Source: Planctomicrobium piriforme
GTDB lineage: Bacteria; Planctomycetota; Planctomycetia; Pirellulales; UBA1268
NCBI GenBank assembly: GCA_945869735.1
Contig: CAMBPQ010000012.1
Location: 1 to 64,000, forward strand
DNA length: 64,000 nucleotides
Direction: 5' to 3'
Shown: positions 27,125 through 36,055 of the stretch, one piece after another
Layout: every line of letters begins with the position of its first letter
How positions within the stretch are numbered: position 1 is the stretch's first letter
The notes under the pieces: model-generated
The model's database searches: none
What the model was told of the DNA's origin: nothing
The model's input: the letters and a program-made list of their open reading frames with translations, nothing else
Position numbers and translations under genes: made by a program

Positions 27125-27280
27125 GAGCGCATCCAACGTACGTGTATCGTTGGCTCGGGGGCGGCAAAAGTCTCGTCGCCGGGGCGAGGATACGCCCGAT
27201 GCTCCTCGAGCGTTCGCCGATCCCTTGCCTTCCTCCGCCAAGGTGCCTTCTCGCCGCTAGACCAAAGGCAGATGCGCTCT
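27125..27280 (+). repeat. Family A intergenic repeat (copy A3)
   Basis: About 156 bp bounded by GAGCGCATC and GATGCGCTC, a perfect 9-bp inverted end pair. Its internal sequence is clearly alignable with A1 (GGGGGCGGCAAAAGTCTCGTC, GAGGATACGCCC, GCTCCTCGAGCGTTCGCCGA). It sits between two rightward genes. Confidence 0.78.
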
Positions 27281-27308
27281 AAGATGACGAGTCCTTCGCC
27301 ACGGGCGG

Positions 27309-28679
27309 ATGACCACGGATCGTCAACTGGAAGCCACCACCATGTTGCGGACGCCCCTGCCGGACGTGCTCGACGCCTGCGTCATCGGCGCGGGTGGCTC
27401 AGGTCTCGCCGCCGCGAAGGCCCTCCATGACCGCGGCCTCGCGTTCGAGTGTTTCGAGCGCGGATCGGGCGTCGGCGGGCTCTGGCGGTACGACAACGAC
27501 AACGGCATGTCGTCGATCTACAAGTCGCTGCAGATCAACACCTCGCGCGACAGGACCTCGTTCGCCGATCATCCCATGCCGAAGGACTACCCCGACTTCC
27601 CCCGGCACGAGCAGATCTGCGGGTATCTCGACGACTACGTCGATTACTTCGGCTTCCGTGATCGGATCCGGTTTCGCACCACGGTGGAGCGGGTCGTGCC
27701 GCAGGCCGACGGCACGTTTGCCGTGACGGTCCGGACCACGGGCGGCGAGCCCGAGACCCGCATCTGTCGCAGTGTGCTCGTGGCCAGCGGTCATCACTGG
27801 CTGCCGCGGATGCCCGATCTGCCCGGCACGTTCTCCGGCCGCGTGCTTCATGCCCACGACTACCGCACCCCTGACGGCTTCGGGAATGGGCGGGTGCTCG
27901 TCGTGGGGATGGGCAACTCGGGCTGTGACATCGCCTGCGACCTCGCACGGGTGGCCGACCGCACGCTGCTCTCGACCCGCCGCGGCGCCCACGTGATTCC
28001 GAAGTATCTCTTCGGCATTCCACTCGACACCGTCTGTCCCGAGTTCATCTGGCGGTTCGCGCCGATGTGGCTCTTCCGTCCGGCCTTCAGCACGGTGGTG
28101 TGGATGAACCGCGGCACGCTCGGCCTCTACGGCTTGCCGCGACCGGGACACAAGGTGCTTCAGGAACACCCCACGATCTCGAGCGACCTCCCGAGCCTCG
28201 TTCGCGAGCAGCGGATCGTGATCAAGCCCGATATCGAGCGGCTCGACGGCGACGGCGTGCGATTCGTAGACGGCAGTCGCGAGCCGGTCGACACACTGAT
28301 TCTCGCGACCGGCTACAGGATCGTATTTCCCTTTCTCGACGCGTCGGTCATCGCGCCGGAGGAGAACGAGGTGCGGCTCTACCGGCACGTGGTGCATCCC
28401 GACGTGCCCGGGCTGTTCTTTATCGGCCTGATCCAACCGTGGGGGGCGATTTTTCCGCTCGCCGAGGCCCAGTCGGCCTGGGTCGGCGACCTGATCCAGG
28501 GCCGCTGCCAGTTGCCCGACCGTGCGGCGATGCAGCGGGTGATCGATGACGACATCGCGGTGATCCGCCGCCGCTATGTGAAGTCTCCGCGGCACACGAT
28601 CCAGGTCGACTTCCACGCCTACAGGGCCCTCATGCGGCGTGAGCGCCGCCGCGGCCGCGGCTGGCACGTACCGGGATGA
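27309..28679 (+). CDS. Flavin-containing monooxygenase
   Basis: 456 residues. The FAD motif CVIGAGGSGLAAAKAL is at residues about 24-40, the FMO fingerprint FxGxxxHxxxY as FSGRVLHAHDY at about 178-188, and the NADP motif VLVVGMGNSGCDIACDL at about 196-212. ILATGYRIVFPFL matches the C-terminal ATG motif. These enzymes oxygenate N or S atoms, or act as Baeyer-Villiger oxidases. Its stop overlaps the epimerase start as ATGA, so the two are co-translated. Confidence 0.88.
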   Translation: MTTDRQLEATTMLRTPLPDVLDACVIGAGGSGLAAAKALHDRGLAFECFERGSGVGGLWRYDNDNGMSSIYKSLQINTSRDRTSFADHPMPKDYPDFPRHEQICGYLDDYVDYFGFRDRIRFRTTVERVVPQADGTFAVTVRTTGGEPETRICRSVLVASGHHWLPRMPDLPGTFSGRVLHAHDYRTPDGFGNGRVLVVGMGNSGCDIACDLARVADRTLLSTRRGAHVIPKYLFGIPLDTVCPEFIWRFAPMWLFRPAFSTVVWMNRGTLGLYGLPRPGHKVLQEHPTISSDLPSLVREQRIVIKPDIERLDGDGVRFVDGSREPVDTLILATGYRIVFPFLDASVIAPEENEVRLYRHVVHPDVPGLFFIGLIQPWGAIFPLAEAQSAWVGDLIQGRCQLPDRAAMQRVIDDDIAVIRRRYVKSPRHTIQVDFHAYRALMRRERRRGRGWHVPG

Positions 28680-29671
28680 CGACGATTGCAGTCACGCCCG
28701 CCGCCCCCGACCGGATCGCGATCACCGGCTCCTCCGGCCTCTACGGACGGTCGCTCGTGCACGAGATCCGTCGTAGCCTGCCGGATGCCCGCATCCTCGG
28801 GATTGATTGCCGCACCGCCACGAAGCACGAATCTGACGACTTCTGGCAGGGGGATATCTGCGATCCGCGGATGGCCGACGTCCTCGGCGACTTCGACCCC
28901 GACACGGTGATCCATCTCGCCTACGCCGTGCAGCCGGGACGCGACATCCAGGCGATGCGGGCCGCCAACGTCGACGGCACGCAGCGGCTCCTTGACGCCG
29001 CCGCCGTGTGTACGGCGCGGCGGGTGCTCGTGGCCAGTAGTGCCACGGTCTATGGCGCCTGGTCCGACAACCCGCCGGTCTGCGACGAGTCGACGCCGGT
29101 GCGGCCGCGGCCCGAGTACTACTACTCGGAGCACAAGGGGCACGTGGAGCGGCTCGTCCAGGATTTCGCCGCGGCTCATCCCGGGATCGCCGTGAGTTGG
29201 ACTCGGCCGGCGATCGTCTGTGGCCCCGGCGTGAGCAACTTTCTCAGCGACATCTTCCTCAGTATGCCGTTCGTGTTTCTACCCGACGGCAACGACACCC
29301 CGCTGCAGTTCGTTCATCAGGACGATCTGGCCCGGGCTACGCTCGCGATCCTGACAGCGTCGGCCCGGGGAGCGTTCAACGTGGCACCGGCCGACGCGGT
29401 CACGCACCGCCAGATCGCGAGGCTGCTCGGCGTGGCAGCGGTGCCAATGCCGTTTTTTCTGATGGCGGGCATGAGCCGCCTCTGGTGGACGCTGCGGCTG
29501 CCGTGGTTCACCACGCCCCCGGGGCTCGTCAGGTATTCGCGGCACCCGTGGGTGATGAGCTCGGAACGACTCCGACGAGAACTCGGCTTTGAGTTCGAAT
29601 ACTCGTGCGAGCAGGCGTTTCGGGAGTTGCTCGTCAGGGAGGACCAGGCAGAGGGTAGCCGTACCGAGTGA
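28676..29671 (+). CDS. NAD-dependent epimerase/dehydratase family protein
   Basis: 331 residues. IAITGSSGLYGRSLVHEI is the dinucleotide motif, VASSATVYGAW supplies the Ser, and YYYSEHKGHVERL the YxxxK of an extended SDR. Similar proteins act on nucleotide sugars or as 3-beta-hydroxysteroid-type dehydrogenases. Coupled to the FMO gene by a 4-bp overlap. The 3' end overlaps the convergent sulfotransferase gene by 38 bp. Confidence 0.84.
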   Translation: MTTIAVTPAAPDRIAITGSSGLYGRSLVHEIRRSLPDARILGIDCRTATKHESDDFWQGDICDPRMADVLGDFDPDTVIHLAYAVQPGRDIQAMRAANVDGTQRLLDAAAVCTARRVLVASSATVYGAWSDNPPVCDESTPVRPRPEYYYSEHKGHVERLVQDFAAAHPGIAVSWTRPAIVCGPGVSNFLSDIFLSMPFVFLPDGNDTPLQFVHQDDLARATLAILTASARGAFNVAPADAVTHRQIARLLGVAAVPMPFFLMAGMSRLWWTLRLPWFTTPPGLVRYSRHPWVMSSERLRRELGFEFEYSCEQAFRELLVREDQAEGSRTE

Positions 29672-30743
29672 GCATTTCGGCAAGGTCCACTACGATCCGC
29701 CCGCGGAGCCGCTCGTCGGTGGGAAGGTCGTTGCGACGGTAGGCGTGCTCGTCGGCGAGGTGCCGCCGCCAGTGGGGCTCCGCGGCGTCGGCTCCAGGCC
29801 AGCCGAAATGCGCGTAGATGCTCCGCAGCACCCCGATCGGCTCAGCGACCAGATCCTCGTACCGCGTGCGATAGCGGTGCCCGGTTGGAATGGCATCCCA
29901 GGTCGCGTGTAGCCTTCGATCCATCCTCAGGATCGATGCGAAGACCCGGTCTTCGAGCCCGGCTGCCGTCGGCCGCTGGAGACCATGCGCCTCGGAGATC
30001 CGCCGCCAGAAATGGAGGCATGAGGGGACCATGTCATATGGGTCGCGGACGAGGTGGATGAAGTCGGCCGCGGGAAACACGCTGCGGATCGCCGGCACGC
30101 GGCAGGTGTGCAGCGGGTTCTTGAGCACCAGCCGGCCGGGGTGCTCGAACTGGACGGCCCGCAGGAATCCCGTCCAGGTCGCGAGCCAGCGGTCTCGGTC
30201 GCGGTCGGAGAGTCCGTCGAGATCCTCGTAGAGTGGATCAGGTGGAGGCTCGTTGGGAAAGGCGACGGTCCACCAGGGGCTCGGCATCCCGAGATTGCAA
30301 AGGGCGAGTTCATCTTCCTGAGGGCGACTGAAGCCGAGCCGCATCGCGTCCATCGGCCGCCGCTCAGGCAACAGCCAGGCGAGCCGTTCGCGGGCGAACT
30401 CCTCGGAGAGCACGAAATGACTCGGTACCGCGCACTGGATCGTGTTGGGGGCGACGAGCCGCGGATCACGGGCGAGGAGTTCGTGGAGGAAGGTGGTGCC
30501 GCTCCGCCAGTGGCCGAGGATTACGATCGGATCGACCTCGAGGCGGGCGGCGCGGAGTCCGCGTCCCCAGATCGCCAACTGAATGGCGGTGAGCAGTTCG
30601 TTGCCGAGGCTTGCGACCGTGATGCCGACCGCCCGTGGGATCCGCGCCGGCGACACGCGGAACCCGTGGCGGGCGAGCACCCGCAGCCACGGCACGAACC
30701 GCACGCCCGTCCACATCGGCAGTTCGAAGCGTCGCGGACGCAT
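29634..30743 (-). CDS. Sulfotransferase family protein (Sulfotransfer_3 type)
   Basis: 369 residues. ILGHWRSGTTFLHELLARDP is the 5'-phosphosulfate loop, and LVLKNPLHTCRVPAIRSVFP plus FIHLVRDPYDMVPS form the 3'-phosphate-binding region. A hydrophobic N-terminal stretch at about 35-60 may associate with membrane. Together with the adjacent lipid-like genes, sulfation of a lipid or small molecule is possible. Confidence 0.84.
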   Translation of the reverse strand: MRPRRFELPMWTGVRFVPWLRVLARHGFRVSPARIPRAVGITVASLGNELLTAIQLAIWGRGLRAARLEVDPIVILGHWRSGTTFLHELLARDPRLVAPNTIQCAVPSHFVLSEEFARERLAWLLPERRPMDAMRLGFSRPQEDELALCNLGMPSPWWTVAFPNEPPPDPLYEDLDGLSDRDRDRWLATWTGFLRAVQFEHPGRLVLKNPLHTCRVPAIRSVFPAADFIHLVRDPYDMVPSCLHFWRRISEAHGLQRPTAAGLEDRVFASILRMDRRLHATWDAIPTGHRYRTRYEDLVAEPIGVLRSIYAHFGWPGADAAEPHWRRHLADEHAYRRNDLPTDERLRGRIVVDLAEMLTRYGYPLPGPP

Positions 30744-30791
30744 CAGCCGCTCACCTCGATCTCGATCGGGCTGCCGGGCAGCACTCCTGCC

Positions 30792-32036
30792 TCATCGGGG
30801 CTCATCGCTCACGACGCGGCCGTCGATGACCACGCCGGTGCAGTGCGTCGTATATTCAAAAGGATCGCCGTCGAAGATCGCGACATCGCCATCGAGCCCA
30901 GCCTGAAGCGAGCCCACGCGGCCGTCGATGCCGAGGATCTTTGCCGCATCGCTGGTGATCGTCGCGAGGGCCTGCTCGGTCGTGAGCCCGTTGGCCGCCG
31001 CGATCGCCGCCTCGAAGAGGGCCACGCGGGTCTTGGGCACGTAGCCCTCGAAGCCGCTCTGCAGGGCGACGGGGATGCCCTTGGCCCGGAGCGTGGCCGC
31101 AGTTTCGAAACTGATGTTTTCCGTTTCGCCCATGCCGCCGCGCCGCATCGAGGGGTGGAGGATCACCGGCACGCCCGCCGCTTTGATTTGGTCGGCCAAG
31201 AGATACGCCTCGGCCGCCGAGTCGAGGACGATTTTGATGCCAAACTCCCTGGCAACCCGCAGGGCGGCGTCGATGTCGGTGGCCCGGTTGACGGTCACGA
31301 GCAGCGGGAGCCTGCCACGGAGCACGTCGGCGAAGACCTCGCGGCGAAGGTCGCGATCGGGACGTTTGTCGGCATCGGCGAGATTCTGCTTGCGGAGATA
31401 ATCCTGCGTCTTCACCAGTTCTCCGCGGAGCATCGCGACCGCTTTGCTGCGGGTGCCGGGCGACTTCTTGTCGTCACCGGGGCGGGCGTCGTTGCCCAGC
31501 GTGACGGTGACCATCGCCACCGGCAGGATCACCGCCTCATCGACCGTGCCGCCCACGGTCTTCGCGATCATTGTCTGGCCGGAGACGAGCGCGCCGGGCG
31601 CGTGGCCCGTGTGGATCGTTGTGATCCCGAAGCCGCGGACCCACTCGATCAGCCGCTCCCGCGGATTGTAGGAGTCGATGGCCCGGAGCTCGGGCTGAAT
31701 CGGCTCTCCCTTGTCGAGCTGGTCCTGATCCTGTTCCTGATTGAGAAATCCGGTGAGGCCGACGACGGTGTGGGCATCGATGAGCCCTGGCGTAACCACG
31801 CTGCCCTTCAGCACGCGGGTAGCGGGGGGGATGGGGATGTCGAGGGCGGAGCCAACGAACGTGATTTTGCCGTCCGCGATCAGCACGACGCCCTTTTCGA
31901 TCGGCGGCCCGGCCATCGTGTGCACCGTGTCGCCGAAGATTGCCAGCAGTTGATCGGCGGGTTCGGCGGCGGGCAGCACCGTAATCCCGCTGAGCAGCAT
32001 CAGAGTGAGCCATGGGCTGCGGTGGAAAGCCTGCAT
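30792..32036 (-). CDS. Exported amidohydrolase-like protein lacking metal ligands
   Basis: 414 residues with a signal peptide (WLTLMLLSGITVLPAAEP). The amidohydrolase composite-domain edges are present (KITFVGSALDIP, GSLQAGLDGDVAIFDGDP). The metal motif HxH is reduced to GLIDAHTVVG; where the neighbour has VHHHAHRAD, VLHHASEAW and IHTDDP, this protein has VTVNRATDI, VLDSAAEAY and LQSGFEGY. It is therefore probably catalytically inactive as a metallohydrolase. The start at 32036 overlaps the upstream stop by one base (TGATG). Confidence 0.8.
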   Translation of the reverse strand: MQAFHRSPWLTLMLLSGITVLPAAEPADQLLAIFGDTVHTMAGPPIEKGVVLIADGKITFVGSALDIPIPPATRVLKGSVVTPGLIDAHTVVGLTGFLNQEQDQDQLDKGEPIQPELRAIDSYNPRERLIEWVRGFGITTIHTGHAPGALVSGQTMIAKTVGGTVDEAVILPVAMVTVTLGNDARPGDDKKSPGTRSKAVAMLRGELVKTQDYLRKQNLADADKRPDRDLRREVFADVLRGRLPLLVTVNRATDIDAALRVAREFGIKIVLDSAAEAYLLADQIKAAGVPVILHPSMRRGGMGETENISFETAATLRAKGIPVALQSGFEGYVPKTRVALFEAAIAAANGLTTEQALATITSDAAKILGIDGRVGSLQAGLDGDVAIFDGDPFEYTTHCTGVVIDGRVVSDEPR

Positions 32037-33352
32037 CACTTGGTCTCCGAGAGCCGGGCGTCGGTGCAGCAAGCGTGGGCCTTCTGCTCGCGTCCTGCGC
32101 CGTAGCCGCCCACCGCGAAGAGCCTGTCCTCGGGATCGTCACGGTCGAAGACCTTCTTCCCCTCGACCCATGTCTCGAGCACCTTCGTCTTCACGCTTAA
32201 GGGATCCCCGGAGAGCACGATCAGGTCCGCGTCCTTGCCGACGTCGAGCGAGCCGGTCCGGCCGTCGAGTTCGAGCATCTTTGCCCCGGCCAGCGTGAGG
32301 GCCTCGAGGGCCTTCTCCCGCGACATGCCGGCCCGCACGGCGAGGCCGGCCGTCCGCAGGAAGAGCCTTGAATCGGTAACCGGATCGTCGGTATGGATGG
32401 CGCACGGCACCCCTGCTTTTTCCAGCACGGCGCCGGTCGCCAGCGAGAGATCCATCGCCTCGATCTTGCCCCCAGGGCTGTCGACCACGATCACCGAGCA
32501 GGCTGCACCCGACTTGGCCAACTGGTCGGCGATCTTCCAGGCCTCGCTGGCATGGTGCAGCACGACCTTGAAACCGAACTCGTCCCGCAGCCGCAGCACG
32601 GTCATCAGATCGTCGGCACGATGGGCGTGGTGGTGGACCACCACGCGGCCGTCAAGCACGTCGAGCAGGCCCTCCATTTCCAGGTCGCGGTCGGGCAGTT
32701 TCTCGGGGTCGTCCTTCGCGTCGGCGACCTTGCGGCGATACTCCTGGGCCTTGAGAAACTTCTGCCGCACGAGGGCCGCCGACTTCGACCGGGTGCCCGG
32801 GAAGGGGGCTTCCTTTTGCGAGTTGGTACCGTTGGCCATCTTCATGCCGCCGAGCGGCTTGCCCGCGGCATCACGGATGAAGAAGTCGTCGATCGTCGAG
32901 GCCTTCCGCAACTTGGCATAGACCGTCTGGCCGCTGAGCAGGTGGCCCGATCCGGGCATGATGTTGAGGGTGGTCAGACCTCCGGCGCGTGCCTTACGGA
33001 ATCCGACGTCGCGGACGTTGATCGAGTCGAGGATTCGCACGTCGGGCTGGATGGGAGCGCTCGCATCGCCCCCCCAGCCGTCACCGACGTGGCTGTGGGT
33101 GTCGACGAGGCCGGGCATGAGCACCCTGCCGCGGCAATCGTGCCGCTCGGCAGCGGCGGGGACGGGCGTCGTGGCGGCCGGCCCGATGGCGGCAATCTTG
33201 CCGTCGGCCACGACGACGACGCCGTCCGGAATCGGCGGCCCTGAAATCGGCAGCACCTCAGCGCCCACGAAGGCGAGCGGTGGGTCCTGCGCCAGCACGG
33301 TGCCAGCGAACATGCCAAGTGCGGCGGCGACCGCGATCATGAGTGCGTGCAT
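32036..33352 (-). CDS. Exported amidohydrolase (imidazolonepropionase-like)
   Basis: 438 residues with a signal peptide (IAVAAALGMFAGTVLAQDPP). Metal-binding residues are in place: GLVDTHSHVGDGWG, VVHHHAHRADD, VLHHASEAW and CAIHTDDPVTDSRL, with DADLIVLSGDPL at the C-terminus. It is probably a periplasmic cyclic amidohydrolase; substrate unknown. The start at 33352 is set by the signal peptide, because the longer frame runs into the tRNA gene. Coupled to the degenerate paralogue downstream. Confidence 0.85.
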   Translation of the reverse strand: MHALMIAVAAALGMFAGTVLAQDPPLAFVGAEVLPISGPPIPDGVVVVADGKIAAIGPAATTPVPAAAERHDCRGRVLMPGLVDTHSHVGDGWGGDASAPIQPDVRILDSINVRDVGFRKARAGGLTTLNIMPGSGHLLSGQTVYAKLRKASTIDDFFIRDAAGKPLGGMKMANGTNSQKEAPFPGTRSKSAALVRQKFLKAQEYRRKVADAKDDPEKLPDRDLEMEGLLDVLDGRVVVHHHAHRADDLMTVLRLRDEFGFKVVLHHASEAWKIADQLAKSGAACSVIVVDSPGGKIEAMDLSLATGAVLEKAGVPCAIHTDDPVTDSRLFLRTAGLAVRAGMSREKALEALTLAGAKMLELDGRTGSLDVGKDADLIVLSGDPLSVKTKVLETWVEGKKVFDRDDPEDRLFAVGGYGAGREQKAHACCTDARLSETK

Positions 33353-33391
33353 GAAAACAAGTTTACCAGCAGCACTCACGGGTGATTGCAG

Positions 33392-33465
33392 TGGGCGACG
33401 AGGGACTCGAACCCCCAACCCCCTCGGTGTAAACGAGGTGCTCTGACCAATTGAGCTAGTCGCCC
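33392..33465 (-). tRNA. tRNA-Val (anticodon TAC)
   Basis: On the minus strand the molecule begins GGGCGAC and closes with GTCGCCC plus discriminator A. The D arm has AGCTCAATTGGTCAGAGC, the anticodon stem CTCG/CGAG frames loop TTTACAC (anticodon TAC), and the T arm includes GGTTCGAGTCC. CCA is not encoded. It lies 39 bp upstream of the amidohydrolase start. Confidence 0.95.
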
Positions 33466-33619
33466 GGGCGGAAGATCAGAAGTATAGCCGTTCGATTTCT
33501 CCGACTGCTGAGGAGCCGGACGGGAGGGCCCGCTTCAAGACCCCAACGCGGTCAGGCCTAGGAATGTGCGTGCCAGACCGCATGGCCCCGGCCGGCTGCG
33601 GGACGGCATGAGGTTCCTC

Positions 33620-33965
33620 AAGAAGCCCGGAGCGCAAGCGATGGGAATGTGGGTGGCGACCGGAGCAGTGGTGCGGAGCGAAACAAAGCGGAGGACGTAT
33701 TCCCCGCGCTCGCGCTTGGCGATTCCAGACGAGAGGCATACCGCACGCATGACCGCAACGATTCCCGATCGTGAGGAGCCGGTCGGGGGCACGCGCAGAC
33801 GCCGGGGAATGTTTGCGACTCACGAGCGACGTCCCGTCGGCCGCGTGGGCATCCTGCAGCAAAATCCCCCGGCGGCGAGCATGCCACCGCTGGCGAACCA
33901 ATTCGGCACCGCATTGATGCCACCCGCATTCCCCGCGCTTGCACGTGGGGCTTTTTTGCGGGAGG
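33620..33965 (+). repeat. Family B intergenic repeat (copy B2)
   Basis: It begins with the left arm AAGAAGCCCGGAGCGCAAGCG, passes GTATTCCCCGCGCTCGCGCT, the CGATCGTGAGGAGCCGG and GCGCAGACGCCGGGGAAT modules and GGCATCCTGCAGCAAAATCC, and ends with a second, altered right arm near 33940-33965. It occupies most of the 533 bp between tRNA-Val and aspS. No gene is seen in this stretch. Confidence 0.8.
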
Positions 33966-33998
33966 CGTCGAGCAGCGCTTTCAAAAACGAAGACGTCT

Positions 33999-35777
33999 CT
34001 ACGCTGGCTTTGGTGGGGGTACGACCGTGCGGATGCCGAGTTCGACGAGCTGCTTCGTGTCGACCGTCGACGGTGCACCCGTCATCAGATCGCTCGCCTT
34101 CTGCGTCTTCGGGAAGGCGATCACGTCGCGGATACTATCGAGCTTTCCGAACAGCATCACCCAGCGGTCGATGCCCAGTGCGATCCCGCCGTGGGGCGGG
34201 GCGCCACTGCGCAGCGCGTCGAGCAGAAAGCCGAATCGCTCGCGGGCGGTCTCGGCCGAGATGCCGAGGAGTTTGAAGACCTTCTCCTGCGTGGCGCTAT
34301 CGTGGATCCGGATCGTGCCGCCGCCGGCCTCGGAGCCGTTGATCACGAGATCGTAGGCGACGGCGCGGCAGGCCGCGGGATCGGCCTCGAGGATCTCGAC
34401 GTCGGCGGGCCTCGGCGCCGTGAACGGGTGGTGCATCGATGCCCAGCCGCCGGTCTCGACGTCCGCTGCGAACATCGGGAAGTCGACGACCCACGAGAAG
34501 TGCATGGCGTCGCGGTCGTAGAGTCCGAGCGCCGCCCCGAGCCGCTTGCGAAGCATGTGAAGTGCCTTGCACGTGACGTCGAACGAATCCGCCACGATCA
34601 GGGCGAGGTCGCCGGGCTCGCAACCGAGCGCTGCCTTGAGGGGATCGGCCACGCCCGTGAGGTTCTTGGCCACCGGGCCCACCCACGAGCCATCGGCCTC
34701 GACCTTGAGCCACACGAGCCCCTTCGCCCCGCCCTCCACAGCTACGGCCGTGAGCTCGTCGAGGTCCTTGCGGGAGAACTTCGCCGCCGCCCCCGGCACG
34801 CGGACGCCGCGAATCCGTCCGCCACTCTCGACGGCACCACGGAAGACCCGGAAATCGCTCTCGCCGGCGATGGCGGTGAGGTCCACGATCTCGAGGCCAA
34901 ACCGAAGGTCGGGGGCGTCGTGGCCAAACCGCTCCATGCACTCGTCCCACGTGAGCCGCGGCAGCGGCAACGGCACGTCGATCCCGAGGATCTCCCGCGC
35001 TGTTCGCTTCACGAGCCCCTCGATCACGCCGATCACGTCATCCGCCTCGACGAACGACATCTCCACGTCGAGTTGCGTGAACTCGGGCTGGCGATCGGCC
35101 CGGAGATCCTCGTCGCGGAAGCATTTCGCGACCTGCACGTAGCGGTCGAAGCCCGCCATCATCAGGAGCTGCTTGTAGAGCTGGGGCGACTGTGGCAGTG
35201 CGAAGAACGATCCATGGTCGAGCCGGCTCGGTACGAGGTAGTCGCGGGCCCCTTCGGGCGTGCTGCGGCCGAGCATCGGGGTTTCGACGTCGATGAAGCC
35301 GAGCTCATCGAAGTGGTCGCGCATGATCTTCACGATCCGGCTCCGCAGGAACATGTTGTCTTGCATAGCGGGCCGACGGAGATCGAGCCAGCGGTGCTTG
35401 AGGCGAACCTCCTCACCGGGGAGCTCCGTCGCCCCCGGCTGGAAGGCCGGCGTCTCGGCCTCGTTGAGTACGTCGAGTTCGCGAACCACGACCTCGATCT
35501 CACCGGTGACGAGCTTCGGGTTGGTGGTGCCGGCCGGGCGGGCACCCACCGCCCCGCGGGCTCGGATGACCCACTCGGCCCGCACCGCCCGCGCCGCAGC
35601 GAGGACGGCCGGCGGGCTTTCAGGGCCGACGACGAGTTGCGTGCGTCCCCAGCGGTCACGGAGGTCGATGAAGATCACGCCCTTGTGATCACGGACGCGG
35701 TCGACCCAGCCGCAGAGGGCCACCTCGCTTCCGAGGTCGCTCGATCGAAGTTCGCCGCAGGTGTGGGTTCGAAGCAC
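33999..35777 (-). CDS. aspS: Aspartyl-tRNA synthetase
   Basis: 592 residues from the GTG at 35777, which gives the usual VLRTHTCGELR start and has a GGAAAGG site. An upstream GTG at 35843 overlaps the preceding stop by one base but adds 22 unmatched residues. Domains are an OB-fold anticodon domain (1-120), class II motif 2 (FRDEDLRADRQPEFTQLDVE), the bacterial insertion domain, and motif 3 (GGIALGIDRWVMLF). It charges tRNA-Asp, possibly also tRNA-Asn if the genome lacks AsnRS. Confidence 0.96.
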   Translation of the reverse strand: MLRTHTCGELRSSDLGSEVALCGWVDRVRDHKGVIFIDLRDRWGRTQLVVGPESPPAVLAAARAVRAEWVIRARGAVGARPAGTTNPKLVTGEIEVVVRELDVLNEAETPAFQPGATELPGEEVRLKHRWLDLRRPAMQDNMFLRSRIVKIMRDHFDELGFIDVETPMLGRSTPEGARDYLVPSRLDHGSFFALPQSPQLYKQLLMMAGFDRYVQVAKCFRDEDLRADRQPEFTQLDVEMSFVEADDVIGVIEGLVKRTAREILGIDVPLPLPRLTWDECMERFGHDAPDLRFGLEIVDLTAIAGESDFRVFRGAVESGGRIRGVRVPGAAAKFSRKDLDELTAVAVEGGAKGLVWLKVEADGSWVGPVAKNLTGVADPLKAALGCEPGDLALIVADSFDVTCKALHMLRKRLGAALGLYDRDAMHFSWVVDFPMFAADVETGGWASMHHPFTAPRPADVEILEADPAACRAVAYDLVINGSEAGGGTIRIHDSATQEKVFKLLGISAETARERFGFLLDALRSGAPPHGGIALGIDRWVMLFGKLDSIRDVIAFPKTQKASDLMTGAPSTVDTKQLVELGIRTVVPPPKPA

Positions 35778-35842
35778 GAGTGTGCGCCTTTCCGCGAGGC
35801 CCGGCCCCGCCGGCTCCCGCTGGCGGAACAGGGCCTCGAACA

Positions 35843-36046
35843 CTAGGAATCGGAGGAGAATGCCGAAATGACCAGGAGGGTGACCGCCAAGAGGATCGCG
35901 ATGGCGAGCAGCGGGACCGCCCCATAAAACACAAGCGGGCGGGCCGAGTCTCCCAAGGAGTCGCCTGCGAAGATCGCCGTCATCATCAGGATCGCGAAGA
36001 GCAGGGCTGTGGCGAGCGACGACCAGGCGAGCACTTTGGGAAGCAT
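35843..36046 (-). CDS. Small two-helix membrane protein
   Basis: 67 residues made almost entirely of two hydrophobic helices (LAWSSLATALLFAILMMTAI and VPLLAIAILLAVTLLVISAF). It lies between dcd and aspS on the same strand with a 9-bp gap from dcd. No homologous family is recognised; it may be coupled to an alternative aspS start. Confidence 0.55.
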   Translation of the reverse strand: MLPKVLAWSSLATALLFAILMMTAIFAGDSLGDSARPLVFYGAVPLLAIAILLAVTLLVISAFSSDS

Positions 36047-36055
36047 GGCGGGAAT

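Noticed and set aside
30054-32105. Open frame of 683 codons on the plus strand
   Set aside because: It is antisense to the sulfotransferase and amidohydrolase genes, rich in Arg/Gly/Asp/His, and has no family motif; the opposite strand has clear enzymes.
35778-35843. Longer aspS start at the GTG overlapping the upstream stop
   Set aside because: The added 22 residues do not resemble aspartyl-tRNA synthetase N-termini, and a GGAAAGG site precedes the GTG at 35777; the overlap remains possible for coupling.
33939-35846. Open frame of 635 codons on the plus strand
   Set aside because: It lies exactly opposite aspS and has the composition expected of the reverse strand of a GC-rich gene.
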